The notes: generated by a model from the letters alone, not told the origin. A DNA stretch of 64,000 nucleotides from Cryomorpha sp963748925 (GCA_963748925.1 CAVVKG010000001.1:682001-746000), one strand, 5' to 3'. Shown: positions 46,507-56,574, counted from the first letter of the stretch. Numbers and translations: made by a program.

Positions 46507-47130
46507 ATGAGTAAAAAATACGCCATTCTGGTGGTGGAAGACGAACCGCTAATTGCAGAGGATATTGCAGGGTACTTAGAAGAAAGTGGGTTTGCGGTGA
46601 CAGGAATTGCGAATAGTGCAGATGAAGCCTTAAAAATTTTGGAGCGGGTGAATCCCGATGCTATTTTACTGGATATAAATCTGGGAGAGGGAATAGATGG
46701 AATTCAATTGGCAGAGCTTGTAAGGTCAAAACATAATATTCCATACGTATTTTTGACCAGCCATGCTGATAAAGACACATTGGACAGGGCCAAACACACT
46801 ATTCCTGCCGGGTATCTGCTCAAACCATTTGATGGAAATGATCTGATGACCTCATTGGAAATTGCCATATTTAATCACCTGAGGCAAGAGCCAAAGTACA
46901 ATAAGACTCCAGATCTTAAAGAAGTTAATAATGTGCTACCTGTGGCTTTGAGTCAGCGCGAATATGAAATGCTTACTCTTCTTCAAACAGGTAAAACAAA
47001 TAAGGAGATGGCCGAGGCACTCTTTATATCTGTAAATACCGTAAAAACGCATTTACTTCATCTTTTTGAAAAACTAGACGTGAGCAATAGAACACAGGCT
47101 TTGTTTAAGATAAAGGAACTGGTGGGGTGA
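46507..47130 (+). CDS. LuxR-family response regulator
   Basis: A REC domain (acidic residues EDE near 11-13, phospho-acceptor Asp56 in ILLDINLG, Lys in LKPF) is followed by a LuxR-type helix-turn-helix (LSQREYEMLTLLQTGKTNKEMAEALFISVNTVKTHLLHLFEKLDVSNRTQALF). It is the partner of the upstream TPR kinase. It is separated from it by a 138-base stretch created by the duplicated 5' end, so it is no longer translationally coupled to the kinase stop codon. Confidence 0.93.
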   Translation: MSKKYAILVVEDEPLIAEDIAGYLEESGFAVTGIANSADEALKILERVNPDAILLDINLGEGIDGIQLAELVRSKHNIPYVFLTSHADKDTLDRAKHTIPAGYLLKPFDGNDLMTSLEIAIFNHLRQEPKYNKTPDLKEVNNVLPVALSQREYEMLTLLQTGKTNKEMAEALFISVNTVKTHLLHLFEKLDVSNRTQALFKIKELVG

Positions 47131-47289
47131 GAATTGAACGGATCGAGCAGTGGGATTATATTAAAAAAGATTTTAATCTTCAGTAGATTCTTCTTTTTCC
47201 CATCTACTTAAAGATGGAGCTAAAGGCTATTTTCAGAAAAGCTATCTCATTTTCAAAAATACAGGCATCTTTGCGCCCGATACATCGCA

Positions 47290-48192
47290 ATGACCGCACG
47301 CACAAAAGCACATCTGGCACTACTCACGGTAGCTATTATTTATAGTCTTAATTATATTATTGCCAAGGAAGTAATGCCGCAATATATTCAACCCCGTGGA
47401 TTTATCTTTATGCGGGTTGTGGGTGCCTCTCTCCTATTTTTTCTGTTTTCCCTTTTTATTAAGTCAAAACAAAAAATTGAAAGGAAAGACTGGTTTAGGG
47501 TGCTTTTGTGTGGTTTGTTTGGTGTAGCCGGAAATCAGCTTTTATTTTTTGAAGGTTTGAGCCTCACTACTCCGATTAATGCTGCGGTGATAATGACGGT
47601 AAATCCTGTTCTAGTTCTTGTAATGAGTGCTATTTTGCTTAAAGAAACTATGGGCAAGTGGCGGATTCTTGGTGTTATCTTAGGTGCGGCTGGGGCCATC
47701 CTCTTAATTCTTGGGAAAGGAGATATTACCCTACTTAATGGTGATACTGAACTTGGAAACCTATTTATATTTCTGAATGCGGCGAGTTATGCCGTTTACT
47801 TGGTCATTGTGAAACCGCTTATGAGAAAATACGATGCTTTACTTGTAATAAAATGGGTTTTTGCAGCCGGAATGATCTTTGTAATCCCTGCGGGATTTGA
47901 TCAGTTTTCAGAAATAGCCTGGAGTAATTTTACTCCTGTGGTTGTATCACAGGTTCTTTTCGTAGTTGTCTGCACCACTTTTATCGCTTATCTTTTTAAT
48001 GTTTATGCGCTTAAAACGCTCACCAGTTCTACCGTGAGCATTTATATTTATCTCCAGCCACTCTTTGCAACAGCCACGGCACTTTTGCTCGCTAAGGATA
48101 TTCTTACTCTTCGCGCTGCAATTGCTGCAGCTCTAATTTTTACGGGGGTATATCTCGTGAGTTTTACTAAAAAGCCATCATCACAAGCATAA
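47290..48192 (+). CDS. EamA/DMT family transporter
   Basis: About ten membrane helices in two EamA repeats, with the conserved loop around GNQLLFFEGLSLTTPINAAVIMTVNPVLVLVMSAILLKE in the first repeat. Members move metabolites or amino acids across the inner membrane; the substrate cannot be assigned. No operon partner. Confidence 0.88.
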   Translation: MTARTKAHLALLTVAIIYSLNYIIAKEVMPQYIQPRGFIFMRVVGASLLFFLFSLFIKSKQKIERKDWFRVLLCGLFGVAGNQLLFFEGLSLTTPINAAVIMTVNPVLVLVMSAILLKETMGKWRILGVILGAAGAILLILGKGDITLLNGDTELGNLFIFLNAASYAVYLVIVKPLMRKYDALLVIKWVFAAGMIFVIPAGFDQFSEIAWSNFTPVVVSQVLFVVVCTTFIAYLFNVYALKTLTSSTVSIYIYLQPLFATATALLLAKDILTLRAAIAAALIFTGVYLVSFTKKPSSQA

Positions 48193-48335
48193 CCTTTCCT
48201 ATTAATAAGAGAGTGGCTACCACTTTCCATTAAAGAATAACATCTTAAAATTTCACCCAAATGGGTGAGGCGTGGTTTAGACGAATGCCTCAATTTTGTA
48301 GCTGATCTTTCATTTTAACCAAATCAATTACAATT

Positions 48336-49037
48336 ATGGCTTTTCTTAAACCCATCTTTATTTTACTTTTTCTTATTCCATGCAGCTTTTTGCTGGCTCA
48401 GCCTGCAAATGACAATTGTTCAGATGCCATTGCAATATCCGTAGGTCAGGACTGCACTCCTGCGGATTATACTACAATTGCAGCTACTGCTGAAGATATT
48501 TCCGTGGCAGGAAACCCTAATTGCGGCCTTTATCAAGGCGCCGATGTATGGTTTAGCTTTGTAGTTCCCGCTTCCGGAGATTTTAGAGTTGAGTTAAACG
48601 GAAACCAATGGGAACTCTATTCGGGAACCTGTGGGGATTTCATCCAAATAAGATGCGATGCAGGGAGCCATAATTTTAGAGAGCCTGCTCTAGCAGGAGA
48701 AACTTTATATCTGAGGGCTTATCGCTTTAATAGTGGTAATGGATCCGACTTTACACTGTGTATCTGGGAACCAGAAATGCAAGCAAATGATTATTGCGCT
48801 GATGCTATTGAAATTCCTGTTGGTCAGGAATGTACAACCTCAAATTTTACCTCGCAATACGCCAGCGGTGAACCTGTCGAAGTTGCGGGAAATCCTAGTT
48901 GCGGTATATACAAAGGTGGAGATGTATGGTTTACATTTACAGCACCAGCGTCAGGAGATTTTAGAATTGAGTTGACTGGAAACTATTGGGAACTCTATTC
49001 CGGAACCTGTGGTAACTTTCACTCAAATAAGATGTGA
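48336..49037 (+). CDS. N-terminal fragment of the giant surface protein
   Basis: Signal peptide (ends LLAQ) and the first one and a half of the 125-residue repeats. Each repeat begins with a Cys-Ala-Asp-Ala-Ile motif and contains GGDVWFTFTAPASGDFRIEL and NYWELYSGTCGNF. The frame is lost at about 49,020 by one extra base, after which the same repeat continues in another frame. Confidence 0.75.
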   Translation: MAFLKPIFILLFLIPCSFLLAQPANDNCSDAIAISVGQDCTPADYTTIAATAEDISVAGNPNCGLYQGADVWFSFVVPASGDFRVELNGNQWELYSGTCGDFIQIRCDAGSHNFREPALAGETLYLRAYRFNSGNGSDFTLCIWEPEMQANDYCADAIEIPVGQECTTSNFTSQYASGEPVEVAGNPSCGIYKGGDVWFTFTAPASGDFRIELTGNYWELYSGTCGNFHSNKM

Positions 49038-50700
49038 TGCAGGGAGCCACAATTTCAGAGAGCCCACTTTGGCCGGAGAAACTTTATATCTCAGAGCTTT
49101 TAGTTTTAATAGCAAACAGGGATCAGCATTTACATTATGTATTTGGGAACCGGAAATGCAACCGAATGATCTATTGTGCCGATGCTATTGAAATTCCTGT
49201 AGGTCAGGAATGTATTCCCTCAGAATTTCTCCTCACAATATTCCAGCGATGAACTTATAGATGTTGCTGGAAATCCAAGCTGCGGTATTTACAGGGTGGC
49301 GATGTATGGTTCACGTTTACCGCACCCGCTCCGGAGATTTTAGAATTGAATTGAATGGAAACTATTGGGAACTTTATTCCGGAACTTGTGGTAATTTCAC
49401 AAATAAGATGCGATACAGGGAGCCACAATTTCAGGGAGCCCAGCTTTAGCCGGAGAAACTTTATATCTCAGAGCTTTCAGTTTTAATAGCAAGCAGGGAT
49501 CAGCTTTTACACTGTGTATCTGGGAACCTGAAATGCAAGCAAATGATTATTGTGCCGATGCTATTGAAATTCCTGTGGGTCAGGAATGTACACCTCAAAA
49601 TTTTTCATCTCAATATTCCAGCGGGGAATCTGTTGATGTGGCGGAAGATCCAAGTTGCGGTTTTTACAGAGGTGGCGATGTATGGTTCACGTTTAGCGCG
49701 CCCAACATCAGGTGATTTCCGAATTGAGTTAGATGGAAATTATTGGGAACTATACAGCGGCGACGTGCGGAAACTTTCACTCAGTAATTTGTGATGGAGC
49801 AGACCGCAATTTTAGCAACCCTTCTCTTGGAGGTGAGACACTCTTTCTCAGAGCTTTTAGCTTCAACAGTAAACAAGGTAATGATTTCACACTTTGCATC
49901 TTGGAAATTGATGTTCCCGATAATAATCTATGCGCAAAATGCCTACAAATATTATTCTGAATGACTCTTGTGCTTCTCAGTCCTTTTCCTCACGATACTC
50001 AACGGCAGAAGATGCGTTCAGTAGCAGAAAATCCAAGTTGCGGAATTCTATAAAGGAGGTGATGTATGGTTCAACTTTACGGCACCCGAATCTGGTCAAT
50101 TTACGCCTTGGAAAGAACATCCAATTCAAGTGGCGGAAGACTACTTTTCATTCTTAACAGGCACTTGCGGAGATTTTGAAGAAATTGAGATGTTCGGAAA
50201 TTCCAGAAATTAATTTTAACGACCCAACCTTAGGTGGCGAATCATTAAAGTGAGGGCCTATTCTTTTAACTCCCGCGAGGGAGCAGATTTTGATATTTGT
50301 TTTAAAAACACAACATTGCCGAAATGATAAGTGCGCAGATGCAATTCCTCTAACTGTAGGAGAGTCATGCACTTTCGAATCATTTGATAATTTTAATACA
50401 ACTGAGAACCAGGCCTTGCTCCTTCTCCATCTTGCGGAATATACCAGGGAGGCGATGTATGGTTCACATTTGAAGTTCCTTCAACAGGTCAGTTTCAGAG
50501 TAAATCGCAATAATATTAGTGGAGGAACTTTCAATTATGCGCTTTACACAGGTACTTGTGGAAACTTTGAAGAATACGATTGTTCTTATAACTCCAGATC
50601 AATCCTAATTGATGCCACTGAATTGGCAAATCAAACAATTTACTCCGCGTATTCAGATGGAATAGTGTTTTCGGCGGAGAGTTTGAGCTTTGCATTGTTG
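48400..50700 (+). repeat. Six tandem repeats of about 375-385 bp in the surface-protein gene
   Basis: Each unit encodes a beta-rich domain of about 125 residues with the landmarks CADAIEIPVGQEC, NPSCGIYKGGDVWFTF, NYWELYSGTCGNF, AGETLYLRAF and FTLCIWEPEMQ. Units 2-4 are highly similar to each other; units 5 and 6 are more diverged (NDPTLGGES and SGGTFNYALYTGTCGNF). The frameshifts of this gene fall almost entirely inside units 2-6. Confidence 0.8.
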
Positions 50701-53700
50701 CCGGCGATTGTAGCGGTGAATTCGGCGGAACATCTTTTATTGATGAATGCGGAAATTGTGTAGGCGGAAATACTGGAATAGAACCATGTGTCGAGGATTG
50801 TAATGGACTTTATGGTGGAACAGCTTTCCTTGATAATTGTGAAACATGTGTAGGTGGAAATACTGAATTACAGGCATGTAAAGAAGATTGCAACGGTGAC
50901 TTTGGTGGAACTGCTTTCCTGGATAACTGTGAAACTTGCGTTGGTGGAAACACTGAATTAGAGCCATGTATTCAAGATTGCAACGGTAATTTTGGAGGAA
51001 CAGCTTTTATTGACAATTGTGAAACTTGTGTTGGTGGAAACACAGGACTAGAGGCTTGTATTGCAGATTGCAACGGTGACTTAGGCGGAACTGCTTTCCT
51101 TGACAATTGTGAAACATGCGTAGGTGGAAGCACCGGACTTGAAGCTTGTGAAGCAGATTGTAACGGCGACTTTGGTGGAACGGCTTTCCTTGATAACTGT
51201 GAAGAGTGTGTTGGTGGAAATACCGGACTAGAGGCTTGTGTTGCAGATTGTAACGGCGACTATGGTGGAACGGCATTCCTTGACAACTGTGAAGAGTGTG
51301 TTGGTGGAAACACCGGACTAGAGGCTTGTGTTGCAGATTGCAACGGTGACTTTGGTGGTACGGCTTTCCTTGACAACTGTGAAACATGCGTTGGTGGGAA
51401 CACCGGATTAGAAGCTTGTGAAGCAGATTGTAACGGCGACTTTGGTGGAACGGCATTCCTTGATAACTGTGAAGAGTGTGTTGGTGGGAGCACCGGACTA
51501 GAGGCTTGTGTTGCAGATTGCAACGGTGACTTTGGTGGTACGGCTTTCCTTGACAACTGTGAAACATGCGTTGGTGGGAACACCGGACTTGAAGCTTGTG
51601 AAGCTGATTGTAACGGTGACTTTGGTGGAACAGCCTTTCTCGACGATTGTGACATTTGTGTAGGTGGTAACACCGGGGTTGCAGCCTGTGTAGCCGATTG
51701 CAATGGCGACTTTGGAGGAACTGCTTTCCTTGACAACTGTGAAACTTGTGTTGGAGGAAACACCGGAATGGAAGCCTGTGAAGCAGATTGTAACGGTGAC
51801 TTTGGCGGAACGGCATTTATCGACAACTGTGAAACTTGTGTTGGTGGAAACACCGGAATGGAAGCCTGTGCAGCAGATTGTAATGGTGACTTCGGTGGTA
51901 CAGCTTTTATTGACAACTGCGAAGAGTGTGTTGGAGGAAATACAGGCAGTGAAGCCTGCGAAGCTGATTGTAATGGCGACTTCGGCGGAACTGCTTTCCT
52001 TGACAATTGTGAAACATGCGTTGGTGGCAACACCGGACTTGAAGCATGTGAAGAAGATTGTAACGGCGACTTTGGTGGAACTGCTTTCCTTGACAACTGT
52101 GAAACATGCGTTGGTGGAAACACCGGAATGGAAGCCTGTGAAGCAGATTGCAACGGTGACTTTGGTGGAACTGCTTTCCTTGATGACTGTGAAACTTGTG
52201 TAGGTGGCAACACCGGAATGGAAGCCTGTGAAGCAGATTGTAATGGTGACTTTGGCGGAACGGCATTCCTTGACAACTGTGAAACATGCGTTGGTGGAAA
52301 CACCGGAATGGAAGCCTGTGAAGCAGATTGCAACGGTGACTTTGGTGGAACAGCCTTCGTTGATGACTGTGGTATCTGTTCAGGTGGAAATACCGGAGTA
52401 ACTCCTTGTAGCTACGATTGTCCTGAGCTAGAGGCGAATTATGGAGATGTATGTGATGATGGCAATGAGAATACCGATAATGATACAATTAACACAGACT
52501 GCGAATGTGCAGGAATATTAACCTTCGATTGCCCCGAACTTGAAGCAAATATCGGTGACGCTTGTAACGATGGAAATATCACGACAGAAAATGACATGAT
52601 TACTGAAAATTGCGAATGTATTGGAACTTTAGTATATGATTGTCCTGAGCTTGAAGCCAATATTGGCGATGCCTGTGATGATGGAGATCCACTTACTTCA
52701 ATTGACATGATAAACACCTTTTGTGAATGCCAGGGTCTAATTACTTTCGATTGCCCAGCTCTTGAAGCGAACATTGGTGATGCCTGTAATGATGGCAATT
52801 CAAATACAGAAAATGATGTTATTAACTCAGATTGTCAGTGTTTGGGAACTCCTGTTGAACCCGGTACTTGTCAGGATTTTGTGTACTATCTGGCCGACTA
52901 TGTGGTTGGGGAAGGAACTACAATATATGAAGTAACCCTTGATGGTGGAGTAGCTGAACTATCATGGTTAACACAAATAGACGAAGAAGTGCACCTTGCC
53001 TATAACACCAATTACAACCTGATTTACGCAGTGAGCAAGGCGAATAATTCGTATTACACCTTAAATCCCCATGTTGACTCTCCAGTATTTACAGGTCCTG
53101 TAAATCTCAGTGGAAACTATGGTCAGATTACAGGTGCTGCATTTTCTGCTGATGGAGCACTCCTAGTAACAAGTCAAAGCTTAAATAAAATTTATAGCAT
53201 TGATGTTACCAGCAATTCTGTGTCGTTATACGATAGCTACACTCCGCTTATCGGAGGTGATCTGGCCTTTGCATCGACAGGTGAACTGTTTGTTATTACG
53301 AATGCAGGGGGTGGTGCTCTATACGAAGCCTATCCCGAATCGGTGATAGCAGATGTGTTCCTTTCAAATGTTCCAGGAGCCAATACAGGACTGGCAATAA
53401 CAGAATCAGACCAGCTGCTATTAACCCAGAGAAATGAAAACAGTCTTCAGGTATTAAATACAGATGGCGTTATTGAGGGATCATACCCGCTCCTAATTGA
53501 TGGAGAAGAATTTATACTCGGCTACGGCGATATGGCCTCAGGCTGCAATACTTACCAGGCACCTGATCAAGGCATTTGTGACTTGTTTAGTACCTTCTAT
53601 TCTCAAAAAGATCAGGATTTGGACTTTACCAACGTCTATGCGGTTAACTTTAGCGGAAGCGACGCGAATCTTTCATTTCTTAAAACGGTTGATTTTGAAG

Positions 53701-54593
53701 CTCACATTGCCTACAACGCAGGTGCTGATGTTCTTTACATGGTTAGTAAATCTGGTTCTATGATGAAATCTTTCATGCCAGCTAGCGGTACTTTCCTTGA
53801 AGATGTTCTCTTGAGTAAAAACCTCAATAGTATTGTAGGAGCCGTTTACAATCCAAATGACGATAAGGTATATATCGCAGACTCAAAAACCCAAATGGTT
53901 TATTCAGTAGATCCGCTTTCGGGAATAACAATAGCGGTTGGTAGCGCTCCTGTTAGTGGTGGAGATTTATCAATAGACGAGGAAGGCACGCTTTATCTGG
54001 CTACACAAAATGGAGATGCCATATATGATTTGAGTGACATTTCGAACCCTGAGTTCATCGGTGGAATTCCATCTAAAGTAACCGGGATAGCGCGGAGCAA
54101 CAGCTCGATGGGTATGGTAATTTCTAATTACCAAAGCTCTGTATTTACGGAGTTGAGCACTGAAGATGCTTCGGTAGTTACATCTTATAATGTTTTACTA
54201 GAAGGTGAACCTTTCACTCTACTCTATGGAGATTTGGCTGCGGGCTGTGCCGATGAAGTTGTGGCAAGTGCCTTGATAACTAATGATGGCGGACATATTG
54301 TAAATGAGAACGCATTTGCACGGGACGTCAACTCAGGTACTTTAACATCGCAGCCTAACCCTACAACCGGAATTTCGGATGTGACCTTTGAGGTATCAAA
54401 AACTGGATATACGCTGATAGAGGTGTACGACATGAATGGTAGAAATGTAAAAACCTTATTTAACCAAGTAGCAGAGGTTGGACAGTCATACCGATTAAAC
54501 TTTGACGGAAGTTCACTTCCAAACGGAATTTATATTTATAGGTTAACCTCAAGTAATGAAATAATAATTGATAAATTTATAATAGCTAAATAA
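50622..54593 (+). CDS. C-terminal fragment of the giant surface protein with Cys-rich repeats and T9SS tail
   Basis: One frame is open from 50,622 to the stop (the first in-frame ATG is at 51,768). It encodes nineteen 30-residue repeats of the form CEADCNGDFGGTAFLDNCETCVGGNTG, with about five Cys and an acidic DCNGD loop resembling calcium-binding repeats. Four repeats follow with DCPELEANIGDACNDGN and CEC. Two propeller-like domains of about 220 residues come next (VYEVTLDGG, then GAAFSADGALLVTSQSLNKIYSID). A type A sorting tail (SQPNPTTGISDVTFEVS to SLPNGIYIYRLTSSNEIIIDKFIIAK) ends it. It needs the frames of the upstream fragment to be secreted. Confidence 0.8.
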   Translation: MGKSNNLLRVFRWNSVFGGEFELCIVAGDCSGEFGGTSFIDECGNCVGGNTGIEPCVEDCNGLYGGTAFLDNCETCVGGNTELQACKEDCNGDFGGTAFLDNCETCVGGNTELEPCIQDCNGNFGGTAFIDNCETCVGGNTGLEACIADCNGDLGGTAFLDNCETCVGGSTGLEACEADCNGDFGGTAFLDNCEECVGGNTGLEACVADCNGDYGGTAFLDNCEECVGGNTGLEACVADCNGDFGGTAFLDNCETCVGGNTGLEACEADCNGDFGGTAFLDNCEECVGGSTGLEACVADCNGDFGGTAFLDNCETCVGGNTGLEACEADCNGDFGGTAFLDDCDICVGGNTGVAACVADCNGDFGGTAFLDNCETCVGGNTGMEACEADCNGDFGGTAFIDNCETCVGGNTGMEACAADCNGDFGGTAFIDNCEECVGGNTGSEACEADCNGDFGGTAFLDNCETCVGGNTGLEACEEDCNGDFGGTAFLDNCETCVGGNTGMEACEADCNGDFGGTAFLDDCETCVGGNTGMEACEADCNGDFGGTAFLDNCETCVGGNTGMEACEADCNGDFGGTAFVDDCGICSGGNTGVTPCSYDCPELEANYGDVCDDGNENTDNDTINTDCECAGILTFDCPELEANIGDACNDGNITTENDMITENCECIGTLVYDCPELEANIGDACDDGDPLTSIDMINTFCECQGLITFDCPALEANIGDACNDGNSNTENDVINSDCQCLGTPVEPGTCQDFVYYLADYVVGEGTTIYEVTLDGGVAELSWLTQIDEEVHLAYNTNYNLIYAVSKANNSYYTLNPHVDSPVFTGPVNLSGNYGQITGAAFSADGALLVTSQSLNKIYSIDVTSNSVSLYDSYTPLIGGDLAFASTGELFVITNAGGGALYEAYPESVIADVFLSNVPGANTGLAITESDQLLLTQRNENSLQVLNTDGVIEGSYPLLIDGEEFILGYGDMASGCNTYQAPDQGICDLFSTFYSQKDQDLDFTNVYAVNFSGSDANLSFLKTVDFEAHIAYNAGADVLYMVSKSGSMMKSFMPASGTFLEDVLLSKNLNSIVGAVYNPNDDKVYIADSKTQMVYSVDPLSGITIAVGSAPVSGGDLSIDEEGTLYLATQNGDAIYDLSDISNPEFIGGIPSKVTGIARSNSSMGMVISNYQSSVFTELSTEDASVVTSYNVLLEGEPFTLLYGDLAAGCADEVVASALITNDGGHIVNENAFARDVNSGTLTSQPNPTTGISDVTFEVSKTGYTLIEVYDMNGRNVKTLFNQVAEVGQSYRLNFDGSSLPNGIYIYRLTSSNEIIIDKFIIAK
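50700..52413 (+). repeat. Nineteen tandem 90-bp repeats
   Basis: The GGNTG codons recur at almost exactly 90-base steps from about 50,757 to about 52,380. The central copies are near-identical and the outer ones diverged. Being a multiple of three the array keeps one coding frame, and it also keeps two antisense frames open for over 250 codons. Confidence 0.9.
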
Positions 54594-54683
54594 AGTAGTA
54601 TGAACAAGATAGTTCTTACTTTAGCAAGAATAAAACACTGGTAATCAATAATTGGAATTTTAATTCTAAGCTTAACAACCATG

Positions 54684-54711
54684 AAAAGGCCGCACGATGT
54701 GCGGCTTTTTT
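54684..54711 (+). terminator. Terminator of the giant surface-protein gene
   Basis: The stem GCCGCAC pairs with GTGCGGC around a 3-base loop and runs into a T-tract, with a matching A-tract on the left. It lies about 90 bases after the stop. Confidence 0.8.
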
Positions 54712-54784
54712 AGTTATTTGATTATAATATGTGGTCTCAAATGTCAATACAATTCATTTCGACTTCTATCCAGGCAATGTGGAT

Positions 54785-55702
54785 TTATTCGATGGAAAGA
54801 GAATAAACGAGTCGTAAATTAGCAATTAGGCCATCATTAAAAACAGGGTTGACAGGCTCTCCCCTGTTATCCCCAAACTTTATAATGCTCACCTTCAAAT
54901 CAACTGTTTGATCTTTATTATACTGATTGTAATTCCGAGCCAATGCATAACCAAACCTTCCTTCTAAATAGATATTCCCGACCATTTTCCATTTGGCAAA
55001 TAGCGACAGATCAATACTCGTTCTTTCTATATAATCATTGCTGTAATCAGGATCGCTAAGGGCATAGGATGTGACGAGTCCGAAGAGGCTAAAACCAGTC
55101 GTTGTGCGTTCAGATATTTTATAATTTACCTTTCCATAAATTGGCAAAAGTCCGGTAATACTCCAGCGAAGAGAAATCTGCCAATCTATGTCTACTAAAG
55201 GCACGAGAAGTGGGCCTGACATTTCCTGATTGTACAAGACCCCGAAGCGCATCAGGAGGTTTTTATTAAATCTGTTCTCAAATAACCCGATTGCACCAAA
55301 TTGCCAGGCGTCACTGCCGGGATTTACCATGTCGCTCATAAATCGAGGTACGAAGAGCAATTGAAAGGCTCGCTTTTCATCAATCCTTTGAACCAGTCCT
55401 GTTTGAAGAACAAAGCCATTCAAATTAATGGGGTTGGCAATTTCGCTCGCTAATTCAAGGGTATTGCCTACATGCATGTAGGTATAGGTCAAATTGGAAT
55501 ACCAAATGGTTTTCTTATTAAATACAACCGGGATTTTAATATTCGCAAGCACCTCTGATTCTGTAGCTTTCGATGGCTGGGCTGGCTCGTAAGAAGATGG
55601 AAAACCATATTTTCCCGAAAGGGTAAGCAAATCAATGGAGTTCTGAGAGTAGGCCCAATTCATTCCAGTAAAAAAGCTTAAAACTAAAAGGCTAAATCTC
55701 AT
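54785..55702 (-). CDS. Outer-membrane protein of the DUF6268 type
   Basis: A signal peptide (ending AYSQ) leads to a 305-residue beta-barrel-like sequence with many alternating strands and aromatic girdles (for example YSNLTYTYMHVGN, FQLLFVPRFMSDM and LEGRFGYALARNYNQ). I recognise it as DUF6268-like, a family of predicted outer-membrane barrels; function unknown. Monocistronic, bordered by a repeat-rich region upstream. Confidence 0.7.
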   Translation of the reverse strand: MRFSLLVLSFFTGMNWAYSQNSIDLLTLSGKYGFPSSYEPAQPSKATESEVLANIKIPVVFNKKTIWYSNLTYTYMHVGNTLELASEIANPINLNGFVLQTGLVQRIDEKRAFQLLFVPRFMSDMVNPGSDAWQFGAIGLFENRFNKNLLMRFGVLYNQEMSGPLLVPLVDIDWQISLRWSITGLLPIYGKVNYKISERTTTGFSLFGLVTSYALSDPDYSNDYIERTSIDLSLFAKWKMVGNIYLEGRFGYALARNYNQYNKDQTVDLKVSIIKFGDNRGEPVNPVFNDGLIANLRLVYSLSIE

Positions 55703-56007
55703 TTCAATAATTCAACATTCAAATACTGATGTTGAGCCGGTTCAATATTTGTTAAGAGGAGTCATACAGCCATTGTCATACAACAAAGATTCATGTTGCG
55801 AAAAGGCTAAGGCCAAAAGTAAGAAAATAGTAAAAGTATTGCAGGCTTCCATATAAGTCGCAAAACATAAAATTTTCCTAGCATATGATGCTTAATATCG
55901 AAGTAATTAAGTAAAAGGCTAATTGTCATTTCGGTTGAGAGAAAATTATTTTGAGAACCAATTTCCATTTTTTAGTTTTCCACTTTACTCATTCGTATTA
56001 GTTTCTT

Positions 56008-56041
56008 GGTATTACCTGCGGTGAGGGCTTCGCCGTTCGTG
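56008..56041 (+). repeat. Repeat family R4, direct copy
   Basis: GGTATTACCTGCGGTGAGGG and the following CTTCGCCGTTCGTG are repeated in inverted orientation at 62,679-62,712 with one or two mismatches. Confidence 0.7.
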
Positions 56042-56257
56042 AGTTCGCACAAGGGTGCTCAGTTGTACAGAAAGAATAATTTGTTTTTTATAGGGTTCTG
56101 TGAGATCGTTCACTGTCGTTCACTAAGTTCTTGAAACAACCGAATGACGTAGGAATGAGCTCATGGCTACCTTAATATTTTTTTTAATTCAGCCATAAAG
56201 TGGAGCAACTAAGGAGATAGCCGATCTCATGAGTACCTTAAAAAAATTAAAACGTTC

Positions 56258-56328
56258 AAGGCTGCAAATAAAACAGCGAACTGAACTTGTTCAATCGAGT
56301 GTGGTAAAATGGGCCGTCCCGATGGGAC
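56258..56328 (+). repeat. Repeat family R3, copy 1
   Basis: The segment around CTGAACTTGTTCAATC and AAAATGGGCCGTCCCGATGG recurs at 62,741-62,813 in the same orientation with about six mismatches. Confidence 0.75.
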
Positions 56329-56334
56329 TCCGTG

Positions 56335-56452
56335 TAGATGGACCGGTAATGAACGGACGGTTAAAACCGTCCGCTACAATATAAATCGTCCCGCCGACTG
56401 AAAGGAGTCCGCACGGACGGGACTGTGACGTGGAGAAGGTTTCTATAAGAAC
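56335..56452 (+). repeat. Repeat family R1, copy 1, with a hairpin
   Basis: Begins near GACCGGTAATGAACGGACGG; the hairpin arms CGGACGGTT and AACCGTCCG form nine pairs. A second copy at 57,325-57,441 keeps the hairpin and GTCCGCACGGACGGGAC. Confidence 0.75.
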
Positions 56453-56574
56453 TTCTCTAATCCAGTATGGTAAAATCGCTCGTCCCGGCGGAACTCTGCT
56501 AATACTATCCGTTAAGAAGCGGACATTTAACTCAGTGTAACCTCTCACAATTGGAGGGCGCAGATGGTAAGGCT

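Larger units (their letters stand above)
48336..54593 (+). pseudogene. Giant T9SS surface protein gene, frame-disrupted (N-terminal to C-terminal extent)
   Basis: The pieces form one original gene of about 6.2 kb: signal peptide (MAFLKPIFILLFLIPCSFLLAQ), six repeats of about 125 residues (48,400-50,700), nineteen 30-residue Cys-rich repeats (50,700-52,410), four repeats of about 37 residues (DCPELEANIGDACNDGN), two related propeller-like domains and a type A sorting tail. The six-repeat part is broken by at least a dozen single- or double-base insertions and deletions (about 49,020, 49,171, 49,223, 49,294, 49,330, 49,400, 49,441, 49,702, 49,762, 49,940 and others to 50,660). Between them the frame is preserved and no substitution stop is seen. 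Assembly error or active decay are both possible. Confidence 0.75.

Noticed and set aside
50737..51816. Other antisense His/Arg-rich frames in the repeat region
   Set aside because: Same cause: periodicity keeps them open without coding signs such as a start context or a domain.
51260..52333. A 357-codon minus-strand frame through the Cys-rich repeats
   Set aside because: It is an antisense shadow of the 90-bp array: a repeat length divisible by three keeps several frames open. The peptide is low complexity (Pro/Lys/Ser/Gln repeats).
50700..52413. The 90-bp array as a possible CRISPR array
   Set aside because: The repeats have no unique spacers between conserved units and encode a continuous protein; no cas genes are nearby.
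56291..56548. Short minus-strand frames in the repeat regions (also near 62,578-62,859)
   Set aside because: They are assembled from dispersed repeat sequence and have no coding features.
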